A stretch of DNA of 49,953 nt from an uncultured Acidobacteriia bacterium (GCA_903923395.1 CAIXXM010000027.1:1-49953), one strand, 5' to 3'. Shown: positions 27,041 through 35,669, counted from the first letter of the stretch. Numbers and translations are program-made. Notes: generated by a model from the letters alone, not told the origin.

Positions 27041-28423
27041 TTGCCTTACCAAAGCGTAAATCCGGCCACCGGCGAATTCATCGGGAGCTTCCAGGAAGCC
27101 GGAGATACTGAACTCGACGCCAAGATCAAAACAGCGGCGGATTGTTATGTCAGCTGGAGCAGGGGCCTTTTTGCTGTAAGGGCGCTGGTGGCTCACAAAG
27201 CCGCCGCGCTCTTGCGGCACAGGACAGACGATTTTGCCCGCCCGGTCACATTGGAGATGGGTAAGTTGATTGCGGAGTCCCGGGCCGAGGTGCTGCTCAG
27301 TGCCGACATACTGGAGTACTACGCCAGAAACGCGGAGCAGTTTCTCAATCCTCAGAAACTGCATCCCCAAATAGGAGAGGCTGAAGTTCAGAGCAGTCCG
27401 ATTGGTGTCCTCTTCGGCGTGCAGCCCTGGAATTTCCCTTACTATCAGCTGGCCCGCTTTGCAGGTCCAAATCTCATGGCGGGCAACGTTGTCATGGTTA
27501 AGCATGCGGGCTGCGTCCCGCAGTGCGCGCTGGCGTTTGAAAATCTCTGGCTCGAAGCCGGGGCGCCATTGGGAGCGTACACCAATCTTTTCCTGTCGTA
27601 CAAACAGGTTGACCGTGTCATCGGAGATCCACGCATCCGGGGTGTAGCCCTCACGGGCAGCGCGGGGGCAGGGAAGTCTGTCGCGGCAGCAGCGGGGGCG
27701 AATCTCAAGAAATCCACCATGGAACTTGGGGGCAGCGACGCGTTCATCGTTCTGGAAGATGCTGACCTCGAAATGGCGGTAAAGTGGGCAGTTTGGGCGA
27801 AGATGAACAATACCGGCCAGTGCTGTGTCGCTGCAAAGCGCTTCATTGTGGTGAACGAGCTGGCGGATGAATTCCTGGAAAAGTTCGGCGCGGCGCTGGC
27901 CTCCCTCAGACCTGGAGATCCAATGGATGAAGAAACCACGCTCGGGCCTCTGTCGACCGAAGCCGCACTGGTGCAATTGATGGATCAGGTGAAGCGCGCC
28001 ATCTCTGCCGGAGCAACGCTGGTGCTGGGCGGTGGCCGGATTGCCCGGCCGGGGTCCTTCATGCAGCCTACGATTCTTACCGGTATCAGCTCCTCAAATC
28101 CCGCTTTCCGAGAGGAGTTCTTCGGGCCCGTTGCTCTCTTTTTCCCAGTGCAGGATGAAGCCGCCGCGATTGCCCTTGCCAATGACTCTGACTTCGGCTT
28201 GGGCGGCAGTGTCTTTACCGCCGATATCGAACGCGGCAAACGCGTGGCAGCTCAAATCGAAACAGGTATGGTCTTCATCAACCATCCGACCTGGACCACT
28301 CCTGAACTGCCGTTCGGCGGAATTAAGGACTCCGGTTATGGACGGGAACTTTCCAGTATGGGAATCCAGGAATTCGTGAATAAGAAGCTGGTTCGGGTGG
28401 CTCCGCTTCATGCGGCTGCGTGA
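27041..28423 (+). CDS. NAD(P)-dependent aldehyde dehydrogenase (succinate-semialdehyde type)
   Basis: Oxidises an aldehyde to the acid. The 460 residues contain VTLEMGKLIAESRAEV, the catalytic Glu in STMELGGSDAF, the nucleophilic Cys in NTGQCCVAAKRF, and EEFFGPVALFFPV. The overall pattern matches the compact GabD/SSADH-like branch (GVLFGVQPWNFPYYQLARF, LPFGGIKDSGYGRELS). Start is TTG at 27041 with AAAAGG upstream; the family begins at this point. It is the only metabolic enzyme of the stress-type island and may detoxify aldehydes formed under stress. Confidence 0.9.
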   Translation: MPYQSVNPATGEFIGSFQEAGDTELDAKIKTAADCYVSWSRGLFAVRALVAHKAAALLRHRTDDFARPVTLEMGKLIAESRAEVLLSADILEYYARNAEQFLNPQKLHPQIGEAEVQSSPIGVLFGVQPWNFPYYQLARFAGPNLMAGNVVMVKHAGCVPQCALAFENLWLEAGAPLGAYTNLFLSYKQVDRVIGDPRIRGVALTGSAGAGKSVAAAAGANLKKSTMELGGSDAFIVLEDADLEMAVKWAVWAKMNNTGQCCVAAKRFIVVNELADEFLEKFGAALASLRPGDPMDEETTLGPLSTEAALVQLMDQVKRAISAGATLVLGGGRIARPGSFMQPTILTGISSSNPAFREEFFGPVALFFPVQDEAAAIALANDSDFGLGGSVFTADIERGKRVAAQIETGMVFINHPTWTTPELPFGGIKDSGYGRELSSMGIQEFVNKKLVRVAPLHAAA

Positions 28424-28454
28424 CCTGAAAGACGGATGCCGCCCGTTCGATTAC

Positions 28455-28789
28455 TTACCCTGCTAAACGAAGCAGATGTGCGAATACTGCTTCAGTTACT
28501 ATGTCGCTCTCTACCTGGGCATCTTTGGCAGAATCCGCCTCGATCTGCGGAAAGAACGTTCGCAACCGCCTTCCATTACGCTGCCAATGGAGATAGGCGC
28601 GACATAGGATTGCCGCCCGGAGATGCGCCCGCGCAGACAGGTTTCGTGTGAGAGCCATCTCGTCCGCGCGGGTAAGCCGTCATCGCTGCACGCGGGCATG
28701 GCGGTCTCCCCGCGATTGAAATCTGCTTCGACCCGCATGCCCTGTGGGACATGGGCAAGCAGGATGCGCCGGTTCCGTTCCACGCTCAT
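28455..28789 (-). pseudogene. possible frameshifted small gene behind the second PRC-barrel gene
   Basis: An ATG at 28787-28789 overlaps the stop of the PRC-barrel gene (ATGA) and opens a frame that begins MSVERNRRILLAHVPQGMRV and looks protein-like for about 38 codons, then turns into Arg/Ser/Gly-rich sequence ending at 28511. From about 28680 another frame looks more protein-like (ARAHLRAAILCRAYLHWQRN, IEADSAKDAQVESDIVTEAV), ending at 28455. A -1 shift near 28675-28685 would join them into one protein of about 110 residues. This could be a real mutation, a sequencing error, or two chance frames. Confidence 0.3.
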
Positions 28790-29544
28790 GAAGTCTTCCC
28801 CGCAACTGCAGGCATTTGGATCTGGCCGGCTTCCTGCCAGTACGGCGGGTGACCGTAATGACGGTGCAGTAGATCCTCATAGTCCCGCGTGACAGGCCGG
28901 TCGTGGGAATAACTTGGTGCGGATTTGACGGCTTCGCGGGTGAGTCCGGCGTCAACAGTCGAATCCACCCAGCTAATCCGTTCGATCCACTCAGGACTAA
29001 TTAATACCTTGCCGCCGGGCCACCAACTCCGTGTTGACGCTTCCACGTAGCGGATAGTCCAGGTCAGGTCATCAATGAGAAAGCTCTCTACTTTGCCGAT
29101 CTCCCCATCCGGGCCTTGAATCTTATAGCCCGTGACGGCATTCTGACTGCGGAGGTGCGCATCAGTTGAGTCCCTGCGAAGCCGCGCACCGGCCGGAATG
29201 GGAGCATTCTGCGGCGGCTGGCCTCCCCAGTAACGGGGATAGCCATAGTAGCCAAGATACTCGACCTCATGCTCCCGGGAAACAGGTTCGCGCGCACTCA
29301 GACTGGGGCTGTCTCTGATCTGCGATTTTGTCAGTCCAACGTCGAACCGCCTTGCCTGCCAATCCGTTCTTACAAGAGAGAGCGGTGAGATGAGAATCTG
29401 ACGGTCTCCGAGCCATCCGGCTTCGGCCGTGAAGTACCGGATGACCCAGGTTTCGTCGTCGAAATAGAACTGATCCACAATGCCGGCCTCGCCATCTTTG
29501 GCGTGAATTGACATGCCCTTTAAGTGATCTGCGTTTGTAATCAT
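28786..29544 (-). CDS. double PRC-barrel protein, copy 2
   Basis: A 252-residue paralogue of the protein at 25905-26705. It has the same two domains (GMSIHAKDGEAGIVDQFYFD, VIRYFTAEAGWLGDRQ; GYKIQGPDGEIGKVESFLID, TIRYVEASTRSWWPGGK) and the same aromatic linker (YLGYYGYPRYWGG). The start ATG 29542-29544 has GGGAGG about ten bases upstream. It is transcribed away from the His-rich genes, with a 232-base divergent region in between. Function unknown; duplication within one island suggests a shared stress-related role. Confidence 0.85.
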   Translation of the reverse strand: MITNADHLKGMSIHAKDGEAGIVDQFYFDDETWVIRYFTAEAGWLGDRQILISPLSLVRTDWQARRFDVGLTKSQIRDSPSLSAREPVSREHEVEYLGYYGYPRYWGGQPPQNAPIPAGARLRRDSTDAHLRSQNAVTGYKIQGPDGEIGKVESFLIDDLTWTIRYVEASTRSWWPGGKVLISPEWIERISWVDSTVDAGLTREAVKSAPSYSHDRPVTRDYEDLLHRHYGHPPYWQEAGQIQMPAVAGKTS

Positions 29545-29639
29545 GGCCCGTGTCCTCCCCGGACACTCGTGGCAGAGATGCCAATGCAAGCTAACAGCCA
29601 ATCTTTCTGCCGGAATATGGACGGTAAGTCCCCTGACGT

Positions 29640-29655
29640 TGACCTCCGGGGGTCA
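29640..29655. promoter_or_regulatory. near-perfect 16-bp palindrome in a divergent region
   Basis: TGACCTCCGGGGGTCA is a palindrome apart from one mismatched pair (positions 6 and 11). It lies between the divergent starts at 29544 and 29777, where an operator for a dimeric regulator could act on both. No further copy was found by eye upstream of the other island genes. Confidence 0.3.
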
Positions 29656-29740
29656 TCTGACCTGAGATTGTCATCTTGCTTGCCTGTCTGGGACTTCCAA
29701 CTCATTGATGGCGCGCTTTTCAACCTTGGTCCGCTCCGTG

Positions 29741-29764
29741 CAACAGCTTAAGCGGAAGCTGTTG
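29741..29764 (+). other. hairpin directly upstream of a ribosome binding site
   Basis: CAACAGCTT (29741-29749) and AAGCTGTTG (29756-29764) pair perfectly over nine bases with a 6-base loop. GGAGGA follows at once and the ATG is at 29777. The stem borders the Shine-Dalgarno sequence without covering it, so it may stabilise the mRNA 5' end or act as a standby or thermosensitive structure. Confidence 0.5.
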
Positions 29765-29776
29765 GGAGGAAGAACC

Positions 29777-29992
29777 ATGCATGAGTCACACAGGCTTGCA
29801 GCACAAACGCACGAACTTGCGGCGCGGGCGCACCGGACTGCCGCTGAGCACGGCGAAAAGGGAAATCTCGGCGATGCAATCTGGCATGCTGAGCGCGCGC
29901 TGGAATATTCCGACCACGCATATCAACTTTCGAGAGAAGCCCGCAATAAGTCCGGGCAGATAGAGAATATCCAAGATGTCCAAACGCTTTAA
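29777..29992 (+). CDS. small His/Ala-rich helical protein
   Basis: A 71-residue helical protein (HRLAAQTHELAARAHRTAAE, AIWHAERALEYSDHAYQLSR) with His spaced along the helices and no Cys or hydrophobic segment. It could bind metal or form a helical bundle. The ATG at 29777 has GGGAGGA seven bases away. It overlaps the next gene, whose product has a similar His/Glu-rich start (ELHELAAHNHGLGEHHEAGE), so the two look like relatives. Function not recognised. Confidence 0.6.
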   Translation: MHESHRLAAQTHELAARAHRTAAEHGEKGNLGDAIWHAERALEYSDHAYQLSREARNKSGQIENIQDVQTL

Positions 29993-30353
29993 CAATGGAT
30001 CTCACTACGAGAATCATCCGCGCGCTGCGGAATTGCACGAACTCGCCGCCCATAATCACGGGCTTGGTGAGCATCACGAAGCCGGGGAACACCTGACCGG
30101 CGCCGAACATACCCGCCAGGCTGGCGAGCATAAGTCACATTCGCAGGACGGGAAGACGGAGGTCCACACAATGGGTCACGGCATCCCTGCCTTTACCCAT
30201 GCGGATACAGCGGTCCTTGCTTACCAGCTATGGGAAGCCCGGGGCCGTCCCGAAGGATCGTCCGGTCAGGATTGGCAGGAGGCAACCCGGGAACTCCGGA
30301 CGAAGGGCGAAGAATTGTACAGATACTTGTCGGACCGGAGTGCAAAAGCATGA
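29976..30353 (+). CDS. His-rich protein with DUF2934 tail
   Basis: A 125-residue protein. The first 70 residues are very rich in His, Glu and Ala (AAHNHGLGEHHEAGEHLTGA) and may bind metal. Residues about 80-115 carry the short DUF2934 motif: VLAYQLWEARGRPEGSSGQD followed by WQEATREL. It starts 17 bases inside the previous gene and its stop overlaps the next start (ATGA), so three genes are coupled. DUF2934 proteins occur widely in stress regions, but their role is unknown. Confidence 0.72.
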   Translation: MSKRFNNGSHYENHPRAAELHELAAHNHGLGEHHEAGEHLTGAEHTRQAGEHKSHSQDGKTEVHTMGHGIPAFTHADTAVLAYQLWEARGRPEGSSGQDWQEATRELRTKGEELYRYLSDRSAKA

Positions 30354-31495
30354 GACATATCTTCTGTATAGTTCTCTTCCTGCAAGCGGCAGGGATGGTG
30401 GCGCAGCCTCCACCGGAACTCCCCCCTCCGGGCCAGACTCTTGCTCCGGACCAACTGAACAACCTGGTTGCTCCGATCGCGTTGTACCCAGATCCACTTC
30501 TCAGTCAGATCCTGGTTGCCTCTACTTATCCGCTGGAACTGGTACAGGCATCGCAATGGATAGCGCGAAACAGCCGTCTTGCCGGCGCTTCTATCACGCG
30601 GGCGGCCCAGGAACAGAACTGGGATCCAAGCATTCAGGCTCTGGTGGTCTTCCCGGACCTCATCAAGCGCCTGAACGAAGACATTACCTGGACCACAAAT
30701 CTTGGCAATGCCTTCCTGAATCAGCAGGTGGATGTGATGGATGCCGTGCAGCGGATGCGGCTTGCTGCGCAGAATTCCGGGCGGCTTGAGTCATCCAGTC
30801 AAGAGACAGTGAGCAGCTCTGTTGAGTCAGGGCGGACTTACATTGTGATTGAGCCTGCCGATCCACAAATAATATACATCCCGGAATATGACCCGTTTTA
30901 TATCTGGGGCGCGCCCTTTTATTACCCGTACCCAATTTGGCCCCACAGACATTACGGGCCTGGTGTCTACTTTGGATACGGTGCGGGGATCTCTCTCGGT
31001 CTTTACTTTGGCGGCGGCTGGGGTGGTTGGGGTGGTTGGGGATGGAACCCGGGCTGGGGTGGACACCGGATCATTGTGAACAATAACTTCATTCACCGCT
31101 ATAACTTCAATGCCGGTCGCGTCGGGTCGCTCAGCGGCCGGACAGATTGGGCGCATGACGCCGCTCACAGACAGGGCGTGCCTTACTCGAATGGCGCGGT
31201 TTCCGCCCGATTCGGCGGCGGTGTTCGCCAGAACCTGCAAACACCCCGTGCAACCGGCCAGGCTGGCAGTATGGGCATCCGGTCCCAGACGCAAGGAACT
31301 GCCCGTATGGGCGGGCGTCAGATTGCACCAGGTGCGCCGCAACAGAATCACGGTGCTTTCGGCGGCGTTCGTGATGGCGGTGCCGCGGCCCGCGCTCACA
31401 GCGATCATGGCTTTTCCAGTCTTGGTCCGGCGCGAAGCGGTGGCGGTGGTGCTGGAGCGCGTACCGCCGGAGCGCCCCATGGCGGCAGAAAGTAG
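30350..31495 (+). CDS. exported DUF3300 protein
   Basis: A 381-residue protein with a signal peptide (IFCIVLFLQAAGMVAQ), then the DUF3300 domain at about 30-200 with its hallmark LNNLVAPIALYPDPLLSQIL, YPLELVQASQWIAR and PADPQIIYIPEYDP. The C-terminal half is low complexity, rich in Gly/Trp/Tyr and then Gly/Ala/Arg. DUF3300 and DUF2950 genes are often neighbours, as here. Probably envelope-associated; biochemical role unknown. The start at 30350 overlaps the stop of the His-rich gene. Confidence 0.88.
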   Translation: MRHIFCIVLFLQAAGMVAQPPPELPPPGQTLAPDQLNNLVAPIALYPDPLLSQILVASTYPLELVQASQWIARNSRLAGASITRAAQEQNWDPSIQALVVFPDLIKRLNEDITWTTNLGNAFLNQQVDVMDAVQRMRLAAQNSGRLESSSQETVSSSVESGRTYIVIEPADPQIIYIPEYDPFYIWGAPFYYPYPIWPHRHYGPGVYFGYGAGISLGLYFGGGWGGWGGWGWNPGWGGHRIIVNNNFIHRYNFNAGRVGSLSGRTDWAHDAAHRQGVPYSNGAVSARFGGGVRQNLQTPRATGQAGSMGIRSQTQGTARMGGRQIAPGAPQQNHGAFGGVRDGGAAARAHSDHGFSSLGPARSGGGGAGARTAGAPHGGRK

Positions 31496-31501
31496 AACGG
31501 A

Positions 31502-32431
31502 ATGACATATATGACGAAGTTCAGATACCTCAAAATCGGCGCATTCCTGGCATTCGCTTCGGGTTTGCAGGCAGCGGCGGTGATCGCGGAACGCCAGAGT
31601 TCCTTCGACAGCCCCCTCGAAGCAGTACAGGCCTTGATCCGTGCCGCGGAGCAAAATGACACCGCCGCACTTCTGCATCTCTTTGGTCCGGGCGGTAAGG
31701 ACATCGTGCAGTCCGCCGATGTGAACGGGGACAAGGAGTCGCGCGCTGAATTCGCCAGTTCGGCACATCAGAAGCTCGACATCTCGAAAGATCCTTTGCG
31801 CCCTGACCGGGTGGAGTTTACCGTGGGCGAGAGCGAGTGGCCGTTTCCCGTACCGCTCGTTCGGAAGGACGGAAAATGGCGGCTCGATTCTGCAACCGGA
31901 CGCTTCGAGATACTCGCCCGGCGCGTGGGGCGCAACGAATTGAATGCCATGGAAGTATGCCGCGGTTATGCGGAAGCGCAAATGACATATGCGTCTGCCT
32001 CCCGTGATAACGATCATGTCTTGAAATACGCGGAGAAGGTGGTGAGTTCTCCGGGCAAGAGTGACGGTTTGTACTCCGAAAGGGCTCTGGATGCACTTGT
32101 CGCCAGGGAGTTTGGAGACGCTATTGTTTCCGGTACGAATTCCGGCAAGAAGCCTGTCCCCTATCACGGTTATTACTTCCGCATCTTGAAGGCACAAGGC
32201 CCGGAAGCCGCGGGCGGAGCGTTTAGCTATCTGGTGAATGGCAAGATGATCGGCGGCTTCGCACTGGTAGCCTGGCCTGCGGAATATGGGGTCTCAGGCG
32301 TTGCGACCATGCTGATCAATCATCAGGGAGTGATTTATGAGAGGGATCTCGGGGCCTCCACGGCTCTGCAGGCCAGCCAGATCAACACCTTCAATCCTGG
32401 TCCGCAATGGCGTCAAATCGTTTTGGAATAG
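31502..32431 (+). CDS. exported DUF2950 protein
   Basis: A 309-residue protein with a signal sequence (LKIGAFLAFASGLQAAAV). It shows the typical DUF2950 blocks: SPLEAVQALIRAAEQNDTAA, a central MEVCRGYAEAQMTYAS, and PYHGYYFRILKAQGPEAAGG followed by GGFALVAWPAEYGVSGV. It starts 6 bases after the DUF3300 gene; an ATG three codons later (31511) is also possible. The conserved pairing suggests the two exported proteins act together in the periplasm. Confidence 0.9.
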   Translation: MTYMTKFRYLKIGAFLAFASGLQAAAVIAERQSSFDSPLEAVQALIRAAEQNDTAALLHLFGPGGKDIVQSADVNGDKESRAEFASSAHQKLDISKDPLRPDRVEFTVGESEWPFPVPLVRKDGKWRLDSATGRFEILARRVGRNELNAMEVCRGYAEAQMTYASASRDNDHVLKYAEKVVSSPGKSDGLYSERALDALVAREFGDAIVSGTNSGKKPVPYHGYYFRILKAQGPEAAGGAFSYLVNGKMIGGFALVAWPAEYGVSGVATMLINHQGVIYERDLGASTALQASQINTFNPGPQWRQIVLE

Positions 32432-32438
32432 GAGAGAT

Positions 32439-32843
32439 ATGTCACTTACAATCACACAGCGGGATCAGGATGTTATCACCGTGCTGGACCTGAAAGGGGC
32501 ACTCGTGTTCGGCGAAGAAGACGCGGATTTCCGGAGTGCATTGGATGCTTTGTTCTGGGCCGGGAAGACCAGGGTTCTTTTGAATCTGACAGATCTATCC
32601 CAGCTGGACACAGCGGGCCTCGATACACTGCTGGCTTCTTTGGCACAGTATCGTACGGCTGGAGGTAACATCGCCGTCTATTCAAGCAAGCCCTCCGGCC
32701 TGGGCTTGCTCCCCGGGGCCCGGTTGGAAACATCCCTGCAGATCTTCCCCTCTGAAGAAACTGCCGCATCCGGCTTATTCCCGGACCTCGCCGCGAAGGG
32801 TCTGGATGTCCTTGAGTATGTAAAGACTCACCCGCAGGCTTGA
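32439..32843 (+). CDS. STAS-domain protein (anti-sigma-factor antagonist-like)
   Basis: A 134-residue protein that is a single STAS domain followed by a short tail. It has ITVLDLKGALVFGEEDADFR at the start and VLLNLTDLSQLDTAGLDTLL at the site where anti-anti-sigma factors are phosphorylated; here the residue is Thr (DTAG) rather than Ser. Such proteins release a sigma factor by binding an anti-sigma kinase. ATG 32439 with GGAGAG upstream, 7 bases after DUF2950. It could report stress to the island's regulation, but no kinase or sigma factor lies nearby. Confidence 0.85.
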   Translation: MSLTITQRDQDVITVLDLKGALVFGEEDADFRSALDALFWAGKTRVLLNLTDLSQLDTAGLDTLLASLAQYRTAGGNIAVYSSKPSGLGLLPGARLETSLQIFPSEETAASGLFPDLAAKGLDVLEYVKTHPQA

Positions 32844-32874
32844 TAGACGGAGATGTTGCCGCCGTCGGGGGTCG

Positions 32875-33876
32875 CTAATACGCCCAGCGCCAAAGACTGG
32901 CCCCCGCGGTATAACCCGCACCCACTGCTGCGAACAGCACCAGTGAACCCTTGCCGATGCGCTTCGAGTTCACGGCGTCGCGCGTCGCCAGGGGAATCGT
33001 TCCTGCCGTTGTGTTGCCGTACTCGTGGATATTGATCAGGACCTTTTCAATGGGCAAACCGAGGCGCTCCATCATGGCGTCGATCAAACGGCGGTTGGCC
33101 TGGTGCGGAATGAGCATGTCGATATCAGCCGCGGTGAAGCCGTTGCGGGCGAGCAGTTGTTCGCTGAGTTCGGCCATCTTCTTCACCGCGTACTTGAAGA
33201 CCTGTTGCCCTTCCTGGTGAACGAAGTGCAGCCGCTGGTCGACGGTTTCGTGCGATGCTGGCAGGCGGCTGCCTCCCGCAGGCATCCGGAGATAGGGCGC
33301 ACCTGTGCCGTCAATCTCGCCGATGAAGTCGATGAAGCCGACGTCGCCATCTTCTGGAGTTGACGGTTCAATCAGCATCGCGCCCGCACCGTCGCCGAAG
33401 AGGATGCAGGTGGAACGGTCTGTGTAGTCGATGATGCGGCTCATGGTGTCCGCACCGATGACCAGAACCTTGCGGTGCGTTCCTGCGGCCACGAGGGCAG
33501 CGCCCGTGGACAATCCATAGAGGAACCCGCTGCATGCCGCAATCAGGTCAAAGCCCCAGGCTCCCTTCGCCCCGAGATTATGCTGTACCAGGCAAGCCGT
33601 GGAGGGGAAGAGCATGTCCGGCGTCACCGTACAAACCAGAATGGCGTCGAGATCACTGGCAGGGATGCCGCGCTGTTCCAGTGCTGCTTTGGCGGCAGCT
33701 GTGGCCAGGTCAGAGGTTGCGATCTCAGGCGGTGCGATATGCCGCTGGGAGATTCCGGTTCGGGTAACGATCCATTCGTTGGTCGTTTCGACCATCTTTT
33801 CGAGATCGGCGTTGGTGAGCAGGCCGGAAGGTGTGTGGCAGCCGAGTGCCGTGATTTTGGGTCGGATCGGGGACAT
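32875..33876 (-). CDS. fabH: 3-oxoacyl-[ACP] synthase III
   Basis: Condenses acetyl-CoA (or a branched primer) with malonyl-ACP to start fatty-acid synthesis. The 333 residues include the N-terminal TNEWIVTRTGISQRHI, the nucleophile C115 in LIAACSGFLYGL, the catalytic His in MLIPHQANRRLI and Asn in EYGNTTAGTIP, so the Cys-His-Asn triad is intact. A single gene, convergent with the STAS gene and divergent from the SprT-like gene; the rest of the fab cluster is not here. Confidence 0.96.
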   Translation of the reverse strand: MSPIRPKITALGCHTPSGLLTNADLEKMVETTNEWIVTRTGISQRHIAPPEIATSDLATAAAKAALEQRGIPASDLDAILVCTVTPDMLFPSTACLVQHNLGAKGAWGFDLIAACSGFLYGLSTGAALVAAGTHRKVLVIGADTMSRIIDYTDRSTCILFGDGAGAMLIEPSTPEDGDVGFIDFIGEIDGTGAPYLRMPAGGSRLPASHETVDQRLHFVHQEGQQVFKYAVKKMAELSEQLLARNGFTAADIDMLIPHQANRRLIDAMMERLGLPIEKVLINIHEYGNTTAGTIPLATRDAVNSKRIGKGSLVLFAAVGAGYTAGASLWRWAY

Positions 33877-33934
33877 GTTTGCGTTTGTGGCGGCTTACAA
33901 CCGGCCGCATGTGGACAAAAGGTAATCTTTCATT

Positions 33935-34696
33935 ATGGTCGATCGACAATCGGGACGGACAGCAGGCGTAGTACCTCTCGATTTTGCTGCTGGTGTTTTG
34001 TTTGAATCCGCAGTGGAAATTTTCGCGCGGGTGCATCGCATGCTTCGCCCCAGAACCCCCGTTCCGCAGGTGGACCTTGAGTTCAAGACCTTCGCAAATG
34101 CGGATAGCCGGATTCGTTTGGAAGAAGGCAAACTCACGGTTCGGATCTCTGATGTGCTCAAAGAAGCTCCGGCTCCGGTGATTGAAGCGCTGGCGATGAT
34201 TCTAATCGGCAAGCTCTACCGCAGACCAGCCGAGAAGCAATATGTGCACCGCTACCGGCTCTACATGAACCGCAAGGATGTTCGCGGTCAGATCCACGAG
34301 GTCCGCCAGGCCAGAGGCCGGAAGGTGCACAAGGGACCGAAGGGGATGTTCTATGACCTCGAAGAAGTTTTTGAGGACTTGAACCGGAAATACTTTGGGG
34401 GCATGATGGTGCGGCCGGCGCTCGGCTGGAGTTTCGTCCGGTCAAAATCAAGGTTGGGCCATTTCGACCCGAGCCACGGAATGATCATGATCAGCAGGAT
34501 CTTTGATGATCCCCGCGTGCCAAAGATCACGCTGGAATACGTCATGTTTCACGAGATGCTGCATCTGCACTATCCGGTAGATCACACGCGGGCCCGGCGC
34601 TGTGTCCACACCAAAGAGTTCAAGGCGCATGAAAAGCAGTTCCCTGGTTTTGAAGAAGCCAAGGCGCTGCTGAAAAAGATCTGCGCTATTGGGTAA
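33935..34696 (+). CDS. SprT-like zinc metallopeptidase
   Basis: A 253-residue protein. The C-terminal half (about 140-253) has the SprT layout: LEEVFEDLNRKYFGG, a beta region MVRPALGWSFVR, then the HExxH zinc motif in EYVMFHEMLHLHYP (His, Glu, His) and a third possible His in CVHTKEFKAHEKQF. The N-terminal part (FESAVEIFARVHRML) is helical. SprT proteins process DNA-bound or misfolded proteins, but the bacterial role is unclear. The 3' end overlaps the convergent nuclease gene by 11 bases. Confidence 0.85.
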   Translation: MVDRQSGRTAGVVPLDFAAGVLFESAVEIFARVHRMLRPRTPVPQVDLEFKTFANADSRIRLEEGKLTVRISDVLKEAPAPVIEALAMILIGKLYRRPAEKQYVHRYRLYMNRKDVRGQIHEVRQARGRKVHKGPKGMFYDLEEVFEDLNRKYFGGMMVRPALGWSFVRSKSRLGHFDPSHGMIMISRIFDDPRVPKITLEYVMFHEMLHLHYPVDHTRARRCVHTKEFKAHEKQFPGFEEAKALLKKICAIG

Positions 34697-35627
34697 GGAT
34701 CTGGTTCAGGTAGGACGCCAGCCGGTAGCCGCCCTTGGCCAGTTGCGCATCGATGACCGGCATGGCTCCGGAGAAATAGGGGTCGTCGATTTTGATCTTT
34801 AGCGCAGCCACCTTTTCGCGCTCGGCATTGCAATCGGCCTTGGCATCGTATTTTTCAACAGGAATTGCAGGCTTCAGCAGGCCGTAAGTGTACTTCTCCG
34901 CCGCGGTGTGGCCATCCCAGGCCCATTCGGTCTGGTTGCCGGCGGCGATGGTTTTGAAGCTGGCGGCGTACTTAGCGTCGATCACAGTGGCGTATTGTGC
35001 GGGTGTCATCTTGCGGTCCGCAAGCGTTCTGGCGATGAGCCGCGAATCCCAGATGGAATGCAGGTTGGAGGCTCTTTCATCAGAGAAGACTTGCATGGTG
35101 GTGCAGTTGCCGCCGTGGTCATTGTTGTCTGTGGTGTGGAGCGGCTGGTGCATATCTCCGATGAAGTGGATCAGGTACCGCAGGGCGCGTGCGCGTGTCG
35201 CAGCGGGTTTCGAAGTATCCGCGAGAATCGCGCCGAGGTATGTAATCGCGCTGGTGACACAGCCGGGCCGGTCTTTCGTTTTATCCTCCGGCTCGGAAGC
35301 TGGTTCGCACCACTGGGAAAGTTCACCGGAGTGGGCTTCGAGGGGGATATCGATGTAGTGCCACAAGCCGGTTTTCTCGGCATTGCGCACGGCATCTGCC
35401 CAGGAGGCAATGTCGGCCATCAAATCCCCGCCGCCTTTGCAGAAGCGGTCGGATACTTCAACGGGGTTCTCCCGCAGCAAATGATCCACCGCATTGCTGG
35501 CGACCGGCGTCATGTGGATGCGCGCCAGCAACGCCACCATCTGGTGGCCCTCACAGCCCCAGCCGAAGAGGGGAGTGACGGATGAGGCAAGGAACATTGC
35601 GGAGATCGCCAGGAATAGGTTTCGCAT
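34686..35627 (-). CDS. exported S1/P1-type nuclease
   Basis: A 313-residue zinc-dependent nuclease that cleaves single-stranded nucleic acid, sometimes with 3'-nucleotidase activity. Signal cleavage is predicted before W23, giving the required mature N-terminal Trp (WGCEGHQMV), whose backbone binds zinc. Further ligands are visible in LWHYIDIP, YLIHFIGDMHQPLH and SNLHSIWDS. It would act in the periplasm to scavenge nucleotides. Last gene of a long minus-strand run. Confidence 0.93.
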   Translation of the reverse strand: MRNLFLAISAMFLASSVTPLFGWGCEGHQMVALLARIHMTPVASNAVDHLLRENPVEVSDRFCKGGGDLMADIASWADAVRNAEKTGLWHYIDIPLEAHSGELSQWCEPASEPEDKTKDRPGCVTSAITYLGAILADTSKPAATRARALRYLIHFIGDMHQPLHTTDNNDHGGNCTTMQVFSDERASNLHSIWDSRLIARTLADRKMTPAQYATVIDAKYAASFKTIAAGNQTEWAWDGHTAAEKYTYGLLKPAIPVEKYDAKADCNAEREKVAALKIKIDDPYFSGAMPVIDAQLAKGGYRLASYLNQILTQ

Positions 35628-35669
35628 AAAGAACCCTTATTCTAGCTTTGAAATGTTTCGGGTTGACGA

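Noticed and set aside
30827-32197. 456-codon minus-strand open frame opposite DUF3300/DUF2950
   Set aside because: The plus-strand genes show signal peptides and family signatures. The minus frame spans both and has no coherent domain.
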